DNA of 64,000 bases from Hahella chejuensis KCTC 2396 (GTDB taxonomy: Bacteria > Pseudomonadota > Gammaproteobacteria > Pseudomonadales > Oleiphilaceae). This document shows, piece after piece, positions 17,261 through 25,533 of this stretch. The notes under the pieces are model-generated. The model saw only the letters and a list, made by a program, of their open reading frames with translations, did not search any database and was not told the origin of the DNA. The DNA lies in the NCBI RefSeq assembly GCF_000012985.1, contig NC_007645.1, positions 6,288,001-6,352,000 on the forward strand, in the 5' to 3' direction. The position numbers and the translations under genes were made by a program. Each line of letters begins with the position of its first letter. Positions within the stretch are counted from its first letter, which is position 1.

Positions 17261-17842
17261 TCAGCCCTTTTTGATATACAGGCGGTAGGGGAATTTCTCA
17301 GTTACCTGGATCACCGGGTTGTGACCCACGTAGATATAATAGGTGCGGCAGATCAGTTCGCCGCAATAGTAGCTGGAGCTGCCCGGCACCACTTCCTGTT
17401 TGATTTCGCGGTAGATATCGGCGACCTGGCGGTAAGTTTCCAGACCCATTTCCCGCAGCAGCTCGCCAATACCGATTTTACCCTGCAGTAATTGTTCACT
17501 GATTTGCTCAGGCAGATCCTGCGTCTTGATGATGGAGGTGGCGTACGCGTAGATGTCGCCGCTTTCCACGCCGCGAATGCAGACATTGCGTCGCAGTACG
17601 GTATCGCCTTTCCGGCAGGACATCTCCTCCACGTCCTCTTCCAACGCCTGTTCGTGCTGGCCGAGTTGCTCGACCATCAACGGCTCCCAGTAATAAGCTT
17701 CCAGGGTCTTGGTCACAGTGCCGTCAGTGACCAGCAGCGTCCGCAAAATCGGCGGCATCGCGGCGATGTCGAGACTCTCATCGCGCTTGTTGGTAATGAT
17801 GCCGCCAGCAATATATCCCTTTGCTTTAAAACAATCTAACAT
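17261..17842 (-). CDS. Chorismate pyruvate-lyase-like protein (DUF98/Rv2949c type)
   Basis: A 193-residue protein whose core matches the chorismate-lyase fold family as I know it. The first half has PILRTLLVTDGTVTKTLEAY. The second half has RRNVCIRG, an ATSIIKT strand and GKIGIGELLREMGL, in the order seen for UbiC-type and DUF98 lyases (substrate Arg, then the closing Leu-Gly-Leu loop with Glu). Such enzymes turn chorismate into 4-hydroxybenzoate and pyruvate. Start ATG 17842 has AAGGTGG upstream; a GTG at 17851 is possible. Next to an AMP-ligase and an ACP, it probably supplies an aromatic acid for activation rather than for ubiquinone. The family call was not confirmed by a search. Confidence 0.72.
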   Translation of the reverse strand: MLDCFKAKGYIAGGIITNKRDESLDIAAMPPILRTLLVTDGTVTKTLEAYYWEPLMVEQLGQHEQALEEDVEEMSCRKGDTVLRRNVCIRGVESGDIYAYATSIIKTQDLPEQISEQLLQGKIGIGELLREMGLETYRQVADIYREIKQEVVPGSSSYYCGELICRTYYIYVGHNPVIQVTEKFPYRLYIKKG

Positions 17843-17871
17843 GCTCTCCACCTTGTACTTAACTTTGCGGA

Positions 17872-19311
17872 TTAAAGATACTTTCTGAGCACCTTGCCCA
17901 GAGGACTCTTTGGAATTTCGTCCACGAATTCGATAATTTTCGGTGTTTTATAAGAAGCCAAATGCTCCGCGCAGCTGGCCGCCACCATCTCCCTGGTGAC
18001 GCCGGCGCCGGCCTTCACCGCCACCTTGACCATTTCGCCGTACATGCCGTCGGGTTTGCCCAAAGCCACCACTTCCAGCACACCGGGAATACGCCGAATC
18101 ACAGCCTCCACATCCGCCGGGTCGACTTTATGACCGGCGACATTGATCATCAGCTTTTTGCGCCCGACGATGATCAGATTGCCTGCCTCATCCAGGCGCC
18201 CTAAATCTCCCGTATGGTAACCGTCTTTGCGGAAGGTTTCCGCACTTAATTCCGGCAACCCCCGGTACTCATGGGTCATGGCTGGAGAGTCGATCACTAC
18301 CTCCCCCTCCTGACCTGCCGCTACCGGCTCTCCCTCATCGTCCAGCAGACGAATAACGGAGCCAGACACCGGCTTGCCGACGGAGCGAAAGTTAGCGGCC
18401 GAAACATGCGCATTCACCGCCGCGGCGCCGGTTTCCGTAGAGCCATATAACTGCCCCAGAGGTATGCCGAAGGCCTCGCGGAAGCCGGTGAATATGTCTT
18501 CCTCCAGCGGCGCTCCAGCCGTATACGCCAAGCGTAATCGGCTCAGATCCGGCGCCTGTTTGAATGGCGTCATCGCCATCATTTTGCACATAAACGGCAC
18601 GGAAGGCAGCAAGGTCGCCTGATGTTCCGACACCAGCCGCATCATTTTTCGCGCATTGAACTCGCCATGATGAATCAACAGCGTTCCGCCGTTCATCAAC
18701 GCCGCCAGAAAACAGTTGCCAAAGCCATGAGCGTGAAACAGCGGTACGCTGCAGGCGATAACATCTTCATGGGTGATGCTCAGCGTGGCGGCGGAGCCCT
18801 CCACTTCCGCCATCACCTGCGCCTGCGTGCGCGCCACCTGTTTGGGCGAGCCGGTGGAGCCGGATGAAAACATGATGACGGCGTCCGCCGTTCCTGGATA
18901 ACGGCTTTCCGGGGCGTCCTCATCCGACACAGGCAAAGCGTCATCCAGCCCAATCACACAACGCGCCATCTCAGCGGGAAGCTTCGCTTCCGCTTCAGGA
19001 ACGACAAAGGCGAAGCGCACTCGGGCGTTGTCGAGGTACAACGCGGTTTCTTCCTGTGTGTAGGCCACGTTTAACGGCAACAGTACGCCGCCGTTGGCCC
19101 AGACCGCCAGCGAGATCGCTACGAAGTATATGGAGTTGGGAACCAGCGCCGCCACCGCTTCGCCGGGACCGACGCCAGCCGCCCGCAATACGCGGGCGTA
19201 TCCGACAGCGGCGCTGATCATTTCGCGATAACTGTAGGAAGTCTCGCGCCAAACAACGGCTTCCTTGTCAGGAAACCGTTGCGCCTGCTCAACAAAACGT
19301 GCAAATAACAT
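17872..19311 (-). CDS. Acyl/aryl-AMP ligase (ANL superfamily)
   Basis: A 479-residue class I adenylate-forming enzyme. The core motifs are present: FSSGSTGSPK (148-157), LYGSTETG (288-295), YHTGDLG (365-371), GRKKLMINVAGHKV (383-396) and the catalytic Lys473 in PLGKVLRKYL. No carrier domain is fused. It starts the sub-cluster ligase, chorismate lyase, ACP. The likely reaction is ATP-dependent activation of a carboxylic acid and its loading on the stand-alone ACP (or CoA). The chorismate lyase suggests 4-hydroxybenzoate as substrate, by analogy with the ligase half of mycobacterial FadD22; a fatty acid cannot be excluded. Confidence 0.88.
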   Translation of the reverse strand: MLFARFVEQAQRFPDKEAVVWRETSYSYREMISAAVGYARVLRAAGVGPGEAVAALVPNSIYFVAISLAVWANGGVLLPLNVAYTQEETALYLDNARVRFAFVVPEAEAKLPAEMARCVIGLDDALPVSDEDAPESRYPGTADAVIMFSSGSTGSPKQVARTQAQVMAEVEGSAATLSITHEDVIACSVPLFHAHGFGNCFLAALMNGGTLLIHHGEFNARKMMRLVSEHQATLLPSVPFMCKMMAMTPFKQAPDLSRLRLAYTAGAPLEEDIFTGFREAFGIPLGQLYGSTETGAAAVNAHVSAANFRSVGKPVSGSVIRLLDDEGEPVAAGQEGEVVIDSPAMTHEYRGLPELSAETFRKDGYHTGDLGRLDEAGNLIIVGRKKLMINVAGHKVDPADVEAVIRRIPGVLEVVALGKPDGMYGEMVKVAVKAGAGVTREMVAASCAEHLASYKTPKIIEFVDEIPKSPLGKVLRKYL

Positions 19312-19328
19312 ATGATTACGACTTCACT

Positions 19329-20138
19329 CTATGCTTTGGTTTGCAGCTCTTTATAGCCGGTGGCCTTCAATTTGCCGTAGAGATTGAACAGCTCTACAAA
19401 CGCCTTGAAGATGACTAACGGATTGGCGCCGGTGGCGGCCCCTGACAACCTGGGATAGTGACTGACGGGCACTTGCTTGATCGTGCAGTGCATCATGCCC
19501 GCCTGAGCCAGAATCTCCGTGTTGATCATGGCGCCTTCCGCCTCAATCCGAATGCTCTGAATAAAATCACGCCGGAAAATCTTGAAGGCGCAATCAATAT
19601 CCCGCACTCGAATTCCAAACAGGTAGCGCACCAGAACTCCCCAACAGTAAGCGTTCAGCTTGCGATGCCAGGGGTCGGCGCGCTGCGCCCGGTAGCCCAC
19701 CACGATGTCGTAATCGTTGATGTGCCGCAGCAGCAGGTCGACTTCCTCCAGGTCGAACTGACCATCTGAATCGGAGAAGAAAATAAAATCTCCCCGCCCC
19801 GACTTCAGGCCGGTCCTGACCGCGCCGCCATACCCTTTGTTCTGCACATGGTGGATGGGACGCACTTCCTCATGCTCCTGACGCAGGCGTTCGAGGATAT
19901 CCCGTGTGCCATCGGAGCTGCCGTCGTTGACGACGATGATCTCTACGGTTTCAAAATGCTTCTTAAACGCTCCTATCGCCTTCAGGACCGTCATTTCTAT
20001 ATTCGTTTCTTCGTTATAGGCGGGGAATACAACAGATACGCTAGATAATTTCTTATTTTGCGCGGAAGCCGATGCTTCCGTCTGGGCATCCTCTGTGGGC
20101 GCCTTATCCACCTTACGTAATATGATGTCCGCTTCCAT
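19329..20138 (-). CDS. GT2 glycosyltransferase, polyprenyl-phosphate sugar synthase type
   Basis: A 269-residue GT-A enzyme with VVFPAYNEE, the nucleotide-binding NDGSSDGT (71-78) and the metal-binding DSDGQ (123-127). It has the DPM1/ArnC-like middle part (VRDIDCAFKIFRRD) but no C-terminal membrane pair. The first 30 residues are an extra charged, Ala/Gln-rich tail. Enzymes of this group move a sugar from a nucleotide donor to undecaprenyl phosphate, for use by GT-C enzymes on the periplasmic side. A GT-C enzyme is encoded in the rightward arm (32247-33878), so the two probably work in sequence. Confidence 0.86.
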   Translation of the reverse strand: MEADIILRKVDKAPTEDAQTEASASAQNKKLSSVSVVFPAYNEETNIEMTVLKAIGAFKKHFETVEIIVVNDGSSDGTRDILERLRQEHEEVRPIHHVQNKGYGGAVRTGLKSGRGDFIFFSDSDGQFDLEEVDLLLRHINDYDIVVGYRAQRADPWHRKLNAYCWGVLVRYLFGIRVRDIDCAFKIFRRDFIQSIRIEAEGAMINTEILAQAGMMHCTIKQVPVSHYPRLSGAATGANPLVIFKAFVELFNLYGKLKATGYKELQTKA

Positions 20139-20198
20139 TGAACTGTCCTTTGTTTCGCTGGGTTATTCCATTGCGGCGTTGACTTGACCACCCGTAAA

Positions 20199-21263
20199 TC
20201 ACGCAGCCAGAAATTTGTCCTTGGTGAACACCGTTTGCGGCGTTCGCAGCTCACGGGAACTGCGCCAGGACTGCACGCCAGATAGTTCAAAGTTGAAAGA
20301 CATCACTTCCACGCCGGCTTTCACCAGCGCTTCCATCACCCGGCGTTTACGGGTGGACTCACAATAGAACATCATGAAGCCGCCGCCTCCGGCGCCACTG
20401 ACTTTACCGCCCAGGGCGCCGGCTTTCACCGCGTCTTCATAAATCTGGTCGAGTTGACCGTTGGATATGGTCGCCGCCATTTTCTTCTTCTCTTGCCATG
20501 CATAATCCAGCAGTTTGCCGAATTCGTCCGGGCGACCGGTCAGCAGCGCTTTTTTCATTTCCACCGCATGCGCCTTGAGGTTGTGCATGGCGTTCAGGCT
20601 CGCCTGATCGTTGCGCTCCACGTTCTTGACCTGGGACTCAATGATGCGCGAGGACAGCCGGTTCTTTCTGGTGTACGCCAGAATCAGGTTGTATTCGAGT
20701 TCATGAATAACCCAGGGGTCGATGCGCAGCGAGTTGACGATGACGTGGTCTTTCTGGAACTCCATGAAGTTGAAGCCGCCGAAAGCGCTGGCGTACTGGT
20801 CCTGCATGCCCCCCAGAATCCCCAGATCGCCACGTTCGATTTCGCAGGCGCGACGGGCGATGTCGTAAGGGCTTAACGCCAGGTTCTTCAATTCTCTGAA
20901 AGCGCCGATCAACGACACCACCATGGCTGACGAAGAGCCCAGACCGGACCCTGGCGGGGCGTCATTGTGGGTGACGATGCGTAAACCGGCGGAACCTTCG
21001 TAAAAGCGCTTGATCACGCCTTTGGCCAGATCGCTTTCGCCATTGAACTGAAGATCCTTGTTGGCTTTGATGCGGGTAATGCTTTCGAAATCCTGCGAGT
21101 AGATTTCTATCTGCGGAACTTCCCGCAATTCCAGATGGGTGTATGCGTATTTGTTTATGGTGACGTTCAGAACATTGCCGCCATATATATCGGAGTAGCT
21201 GGCGATATCGGTGCCGCCTCCGGCGAAGCTGATCCTTAGCGGAGCTTTTGATCGGTAAAACAT
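20199..21263 (-). CDS. hddA: D-glycero-alpha-D-manno-heptose 7-phosphate kinase (HddA-type GHMP kinase)
   Basis: A 354-residue GHMP kinase. The N-terminus APLRISFAGGGTD is characteristic of the HddA/fucokinase-like branch. The phosphate loop is PPGSGLGSSSA (103-113) and motif 3 is the GGKVSGAGGGGFMMFY segment. It should phosphorylate D,D-heptose 7-phosphate at the anomeric position on the way to GDP-heptose. gmhA and hddC, the steps before and after, are in the rightward arm of the locus, which supports the assignment. GmhB, the phosphatase, is not in the window. Confidence 0.9.
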   Translation of the reverse strand: MFYRSKAPLRISFAGGGTDIASYSDIYGGNVLNVTINKYAYTHLELREVPQIEIYSQDFESITRIKANKDLQFNGESDLAKGVIKRFYEGSAGLRIVTHNDAPPGSGLGSSSAMVVSLIGAFRELKNLALSPYDIARRACEIERGDLGILGGMQDQYASAFGGFNFMEFQKDHVIVNSLRIDPWVIHELEYNLILAYTRKNRLSSRIIESQVKNVERNDQASLNAMHNLKAHAVEMKKALLTGRPDEFGKLLDYAWQEKKKMAATISNGQLDQIYEDAVKAGALGGKVSGAGGGGFMMFYCESTRKRRVMEALVKAGVEVMSFNFELSGVQSWRSSRELRTPQTVFTKDKFLAA

Positions 21264-21340
21264 AAAGTCGTCCTTTCCCTAGTTTTGTAACCTAATCACT
21301 TTGAATACGTCCAGTTACAACAAACTGCAGTCCTTGCGCT

Positions 21341-22003
21341 TCAGGAAGCGCGATACAGTGTTGCGTCCCTTTCAACAATAAATTGCTGTGCAATGAGATA
21401 ACCGATAACCCTCTCCACGCATTCGGACAGGGATAACGCATCGGTATTCAGAGTCAATTCCGGATTGACTGGCGGTTCATAAGGAGAATCAACGCCGGTG
21501 AACTTTTCTATGCGGCCCGCACGGGCTTTCTTGTACAAACCTTTGGGGTCGCGTTGTTCACATACGTTGAGAGGCGTCGACACATGGACCTCGACAAACT
21601 CGCCGGGCTCCAGCATTTGACGCACTATTTTTCTATCTTCGCGGAAGGGGGAGATGAAAGCGCTCAGAACGATCATGCCGCTGTCGACAAACAACTTGGC
21701 GACTTCGCCTATTCGGCGGATGTTCTCGACCCGGGATTCGTCGGAGAAACCCAGGTCTTTGTTCAGCCCATAACGGACGTTGTCACCGTCCAACAGATAG
21801 GTGTGGCGCCGCCACTCAAACAACTGCGCCTCCACCGCATTGGCGATCGTGGATTTGCCTGCTCCGCTAAGGCCGGTGAACCACAGTAGGCAAGGTTTCT
21901 GCGTCTTGATGGACGCACGCTGGGATTTACTGATTTTATGCTGATGCCAGACAATGTCGGCGCAGACGTCATTCCCAGACTTTATTGTATATTCCTTAGC
22001 CAC
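21341..22003 (-). CDS. cysC: Adenylyl-sulfate (APS) kinase CysC
   Basis: A 220-residue APS kinase: P-loop GLSGAGKS (44-51), then [16 protein letters not shown] for APS binding, and [13 protein letters not shown]. It makes PAPS, the sulfate donor used by sulfotransferases. I chose GTG 22003 because AGGAG lies seven bases upstream; the longer ATG 22048 has a poorly spaced site. ATP sulfurylase (cysD/cysN) is not adjacent, so APS must come from elsewhere. As first gene of the leftward operon that ends in a sulfotransferase, it is probably a dedicated copy for this pathway. Confidence 0.93.
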   Translation of the reverse strand: MAKEYTIKSGNDVCADIVWHQHKISKSQRASIKTQKPCLLWFTGLSGAGKSTIANAVEAQLFEWRRHTYLLDGDNVRYGLNKDLGFSDESRVENIRRIGEVAKLFVDSGMIVLSAFISPFREDRKIVRQMLEPGEFVEVHVSTPLNVCEQRDPKGLYKKARAGRIEKFTGVDSPYEPPVNPELTLNTDALSLSECVERVIGYLIAQQFIVERDATLYRAS

Positions 22004-22010
22004 CGTCGTA

Positions 22011-22015
22011 CTCCT
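22011..22015 (-). promoter_or_regulatory. Ribosome-binding site deciding the cysC start
   Basis: AGGAG on the minus strand, seven bases before GTG 22003. It favours the 220-residue cysC over the 235-residue form. Confidence 0.75.
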
Positions 22016-22812
22016 GAAGCCATGTGCGAAACGCAAATCCGCGTTCATTTCCTTATCCGTGGGAGCAATCTCAGCAGAGTAAAGCAGCAGCCCAATGTCC
22101 TCAGCGAGGCAAAAAGCATGCCCGAGCTACGGCAAAAACAGGGAAAAAACGCAGATGACGCTTATATGACAGTCCAGGGAAAACGCGGGGCCGATGAGCG
22201 CCGCTTACGACATGGACAAATAAAGAGCTGTTTTATCTTTCACTTAAGTCGGGTTTAACGATGGCCTACGCGGGAAGAAGTCGAGATAGGAGATCACGAC
22301 TTTGAGCCTGCGCCTCCGTAAAAAACACTGAGAAAAAATGATTTTTCGCACAGGTCCCAGGATGAAAACGGCCCGATTTTCACACCAAAATTTGATTCAT
22401 TTAGGGGCGCTGACAAAGAAAAAGGGGCAGCCGCTTATACGCCAAGTGTAAAGAAAATAATAAGATGAATGTCGGTTCAGTTTACGCTTTGGCCATTTTC
22501 TCTGCTCACTTATTAATCTCTGTAAACCTTCTCACTACTTTTAACGACCAACAAAACCGGAAGTGTTGAATTTTTTTACATATTGTTTTTGCACCAACTT
22601 TGACCATTCAGTCAGATTATCCTCAACATCCCGCGCCACTAAAGGGTTTCCGGCCCATAACCTCTATACATCGGGTATTTCAGCGAGAAAAAGCTGGCGT
22701 CAAAAAGGAGAAATTGCGCTCATTTATTGTCATCTCCACGGGTTTTCATTTTACAAACCTGTCATCCTGCCCCACCTCCTTTGGCTCGAATATTGCCTTT
22801 TCGGGAGTTAAT

Positions 22813-22838
22813 AACAGGTTAAGCCTGTTTGCTTTTCA
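22813..22838 (+). terminator. Possible leader attenuator before the rightward operon
   Basis: Stem AACAGG (22813-22818) with CCTGTT (22824-22829), 5-base loop, followed by a T-rich run interrupted by GC. It sits in the leader of the GT4 operon, not after a gene. The stem is short, so the call is weak. Confidence 0.3.
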
Positions 22839-22877
22839 GCCAGGATTTACGTCACTTTCAGAAGGAATGCATACAAA

Positions 22878-24155
22878 GTGAAGCCAGAAAAAAGGAAATT
22901 TAAAATCGCCATGGTGGCGGCCTGCCCTTTCCCCGCCAATCATGGATCGCCGGCTTCCATCAGGGAAATGTCGGAAGCGCTGGTAAGCCTGGGCAATGAA
23001 GTCCATATCGTCACCTACCCCATTAAAGAGGATATTCCTGTGGTCGGGCCGCACATACACCGGGTGCGGGTTCCGGGGTTCAAGAAAAACGCCATACGGG
23101 TCGGTCCTTCCCCTGAGAAGTTCCTGTTTAACCCGCTGATGGTGTTCAAACTCATACGCGTCATCCTCAAATACGATATCGACATTATTCACGCTCACAA
23201 TTATGAAGGCGTTTTGATCGGCTGGCTGGCCAAACTGATCACGCGCCGACCGTTGCTGTACAACGCGGTCAACAGCATGGCCGACGAATTGCCCACCTAC
23301 GACTTCTTCAAAAACAAAGACTTCGCCCGCAAGCTGGCGGCTTTTCTGGACAAAACGTTGCCCTTCAAAGGGGATCATGTCACCGCGGTGTCCGATGATC
23401 TCAAACACTTTCTGGTGAAACTGGGCGTGGAGGCGGACAAAATCACTGTACTGCCCGCCGGGGTCGTACCTGAGATGTTCGATAACCCCAATCCCGAGCG
23501 CATCTACGCCCGTCACCAACTAAGCAAAGACGACCACTATCTGGTTTACACAGGGAGTCTAGACGCCTTTCAGCGAATCGACTATCTGCTGGAGACCATG
23601 GCGCGGGTAGCCGCCCGCCGCAATGACGTGAAGCTGTTATTGGTCGGCAATATCTCCAACCCGGAAGCTCATCGAAAATACCAGCGCATGGCGGAGGATC
23701 TCGGCATCGCTCATCAAGTGCTGTTCTGCGATCAGGTGCCATTGGACGAGCTGCCGGATTATCTGGCGGTCGCCGATGTGGCGGTGATTCCTCGCCCGGA
23801 GTGCCCGGGACACCCGGTAAAAGTGTTGAATTACATGTCCGCCGGCGTCGCCATCGCCGGCTTTCGCGGCGGCGCCAAGGGACTGACTCATGAGTGCAAT
23901 GCGCTGATCGTGGACAACCATGACTGCGACGCGCTCGCCGACGCTGCGATTCAATTATTGGACGACGGCGCCAAACGCCAGCGTCTGGGACACGCCGCCC
24001 GTCAGGTCGTAGACAAGTTCTACACCTGGCGACAGTTGGCGCAAGGCATTGAGGTGCTGTACGAACATTTGTATACGGGAGGAGAACGCGCGCCCAGAGA
24101 AAAGCTGCGTGAGTTCATTCTGGAGACTTACTCTCCAAACGACGTAAGATCTTGA
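22878..24155 (+). CDS. GT4-family glycosyltransferase
   Basis: A 425-residue GT-B retaining glycosyltransferase. The N-domain has the GT4 acceptor-side Gly loop within PFPANHGSPASIREM and the HAHNYEGVLIGW segment. The C-domain has LVYTGSLDAFQRID, LLVGNIS and the donor-binding Glu-x7-Glu-like region VIPRPECPGHPVKVLNYMS. The start is GTG 22878 with GAAGGA upstream; a later ATG (22911) lacks a site and would remove the first strand. It probably adds a sugar to the growing glycan in the cytoplasm. First gene of the rightward operon. Confidence 0.88.
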   Translation: MKPEKRKFKIAMVAACPFPANHGSPASIREMSEALVSLGNEVHIVTYPIKEDIPVVGPHIHRVRVPGFKKNAIRVGPSPEKFLFNPLMVFKLIRVILKYDIDIIHAHNYEGVLIGWLAKLITRRPLLYNAVNSMADELPTYDFFKNKDFARKLAAFLDKTLPFKGDHVTAVSDDLKHFLVKLGVEADKITVLPAGVVPEMFDNPNPERIYARHQLSKDDHYLVYTGSLDAFQRIDYLLETMARVAARRNDVKLLLVGNISNPEAHRKYQRMAEDLGIAHQVLFCDQVPLDELPDYLAVADVAVIPRPECPGHPVKVLNYMSAGVAIAGFRGGAKGLTHECNALIVDNHDCDALADAAIQLLDDGAKRQRLGHAARQVVDKFYTWRQLAQGIEVLYEHLYTGGERAPREKLREFILETYSPNDVRS

Positions 24156-24368
24156 AGTGCATAAAAGGAATGGAGTGCGGCAAAGGAACAATCCGTCCTT
24201 TTTCAACGCTATCGAAACGCTGGCGCGAATGTGCGGATTCTGGCAATCTGCGCATTCGCCCACATGCAACGGCGAAGCCGGCGTCCGCGTCACGCCGGTG
24301 GGGCCTGGCGTCAGCGCCAGCCCTGGGAACGGGCTCTTGCAGCCGATTTATATGGAGGTTAGGTAACC

Positions 24369-24944
24369 ATGGCCGGTTTACTGGCGGCGGATATCCGCAG
24401 GAAGCGCTCACACTATGTGCGCATCGACAATTTCGTCAACAAGTACCTGAAAATCACGTTCCAGCTGGGCACGCTCTATCTGTGCTCGTACCGTCTGGGG
24501 CACTATGCCGCGCGCGCGCGCAATCCCTTGTTGAAGCTGGCGGCGTGGCTTTTATATTTTCCGACCGAGTTTCTGCTGGGCTCCATCACCGGCATTCGCA
24601 TCCCTCCCCAGGTCGCTATCGGTCCCGGTCTGGTCATCCATAATTTCTCCGGCGTTTTTATCGACGCGGAAATCGTGGGCGAAGACTGCACCGTCAACCA
24701 GTGCGTCACCGTCGGCCCGGACTATCAACGCAAAGGCCGTCCCCGTCTGGGCGACAATGTCTTTATCGGCTCCGGCGCCAAGATTCTGGGAAATATCACC
24801 ATCGGCGACAATGTGGTGGTCGCCTCCAACGCGCTGGTGATCGACTCGGTTCCGGACAACTGTACTGTCGTCGGCGCGCCGGCCCGGATCGTTTCGCGCA
24901 ACAACACCAGCAGTTACCTTAAGTTCAAACAACCCAAGCGTTGA
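24369..24944 (+). CDS. Hexapeptide-repeat acyltransferase (serine acetyltransferase/WcaB type), copy 3
   Basis: A 191-residue paralogue of the two acyltransferases in the leftward arm: N-terminal helices with RRKRSHYVRIDNFVNKY, a hydrophobic segment (about 56-72), then hexapeptide turns with IGPGLVIHNFSGVFID and IGDNVVVASNALV, ending VGAPARIVSR. The catalytic-type His in VIHNFS is kept. GGAGG lies ten bases before the ATG. A 213-base gap separates it from the GT4 gene; I see no gene there. Confidence 0.84.
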   Translation: MAGLLAADIRRKRSHYVRIDNFVNKYLKITFQLGTLYLCSYRLGHYAARARNPLLKLAAWLLYFPTEFLLGSITGIRIPPQVAIGPGLVIHNFSGVFIDAEIVGEDCTVNQCVTVGPDYQRKGRPRLGDNVFIGSGAKILGNITIGDNVVVASNALVIDSVPDNCTVVGAPARIVSRNNTSSYLKFKQPKR

Positions 24945-24954
24945 CGGCGTACTT

Positions 24955-25533
24955 ATGGCGACCACTGTGGCCCACGCACTTTGCGGTATCGACTGTCTCC
25001 TGGCGGCCCATGCGCTGCGCGGCGGCGCGGTCATGCCCAAAGCGGCCGCGCTGGCGTTTTTCGCATTGCTCGGCAATGCGCCGGATCTGGATATGCTGGT
25101 CGGATATTTCATCAGCGGCGACCATCTCGCTTATCACAGTCGCGCATCTCATGCGCCGGCGACGTTATTGGTTTTGGCCGCCTTATTGGCGTGGCCCCAC
25201 TGGAGATTTCTGGCGCTCTGGCCAGGCTATTTTCAGCGCTTCGCAGTGATCGTCTGCGCTCTGCTCAGTCATACCCTGCTGGATTTTCTCACCGGCCCAC
25301 AGCGAGGGCTGCACAGCAGCTTTGGCGCGCCGCTGCTTTGGCCGTTAAGCGACGTCCGCGTCTCCGCGCCGTTCTCTTTATTGATTGGACCTCACCACGA
25401 CACCCTGGACCGTTTTATCGGCTGGCGCAATGTGTGGGCGGTGGCGTCCGAGTTATTGCTGTTCGCGCCGCTCACCTGGCTGCTTTGGCGCCAGGCGCGC
25501 GGGGCCCGCAACACCATAGAAGGATTCAAATGA
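24955..25533 (+). CDS. DUF457/YdjM-type membrane-bound metal-dependent hydrolase
   Basis: A 192-residue polytopic protein with the family pattern: an N-terminal His (TTVAHALCG), GNAPDLDMLVGY, a His-rich YHSRASHA segment and LLSHTLLDFLTG, with about four membrane helices. The His and Asp residues resemble the metal-binding set of YdjM/LexA-regulated hydrolases (PF04307 as I recall it). Family members are thought to hydrolyse membrane-associated substrates; here a polyprenyl-linked or lipid intermediate is possible. It ends in an ATGA overlap with the adaptor gene. Confidence 0.75.
   Translation: MATTVAHALCGIDCLLAAHALRGGAVMPKAAALAFFALLGNAPDLDMLVGYFISGDHLAYHSRASHAPATLLVLAALLAWPHWRFLALWPGYFQRFAVIVCALLSHTLLDFLTGPQRGLHSSFGAPLLWPLSDVRVSAPFSLLIGPHHDTLDRFIGWRNVWAVASELLLFAPLTWLLWRQARGARNTIEGFK

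Larger units (their letters stand above)
22004..22877. other. 870-base control region between the divergent glycan operons
   Basis: No credible gene is seen. The middle and right parts (22320-22877) are AT-rich compared with the flanking genes. A 6-base AT stem lies at 22332-22347, and a 6-base GC-mixed stem with a T-rich tail (22813-22829, then TTTGCTTTT) lies 50 bases before the rightward GT4 gene. The latter could act as a leader attenuator. Several AT-rich boxes exist, but I found no promoter pair I would defend. I looked for a JUMPstart/ops-like GGCGGTAG and did not find one. Confidence 0.6.

Noticed and set aside
24157-24366. Possible small gene between the GT4 and acyltransferase copy 3
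   Set aside because: No ribosome-binding site or recognisable sequence; it overlaps other equally open frames in GC-rich DNA.
24981-25529. Long upstream extension of the adaptor reading frame
   Set aside because: It overlaps the membrane hydrolase gene in another frame and reads as Arg/Ala/Gly-rich nonsense; the real adaptor start is ATG 25530.
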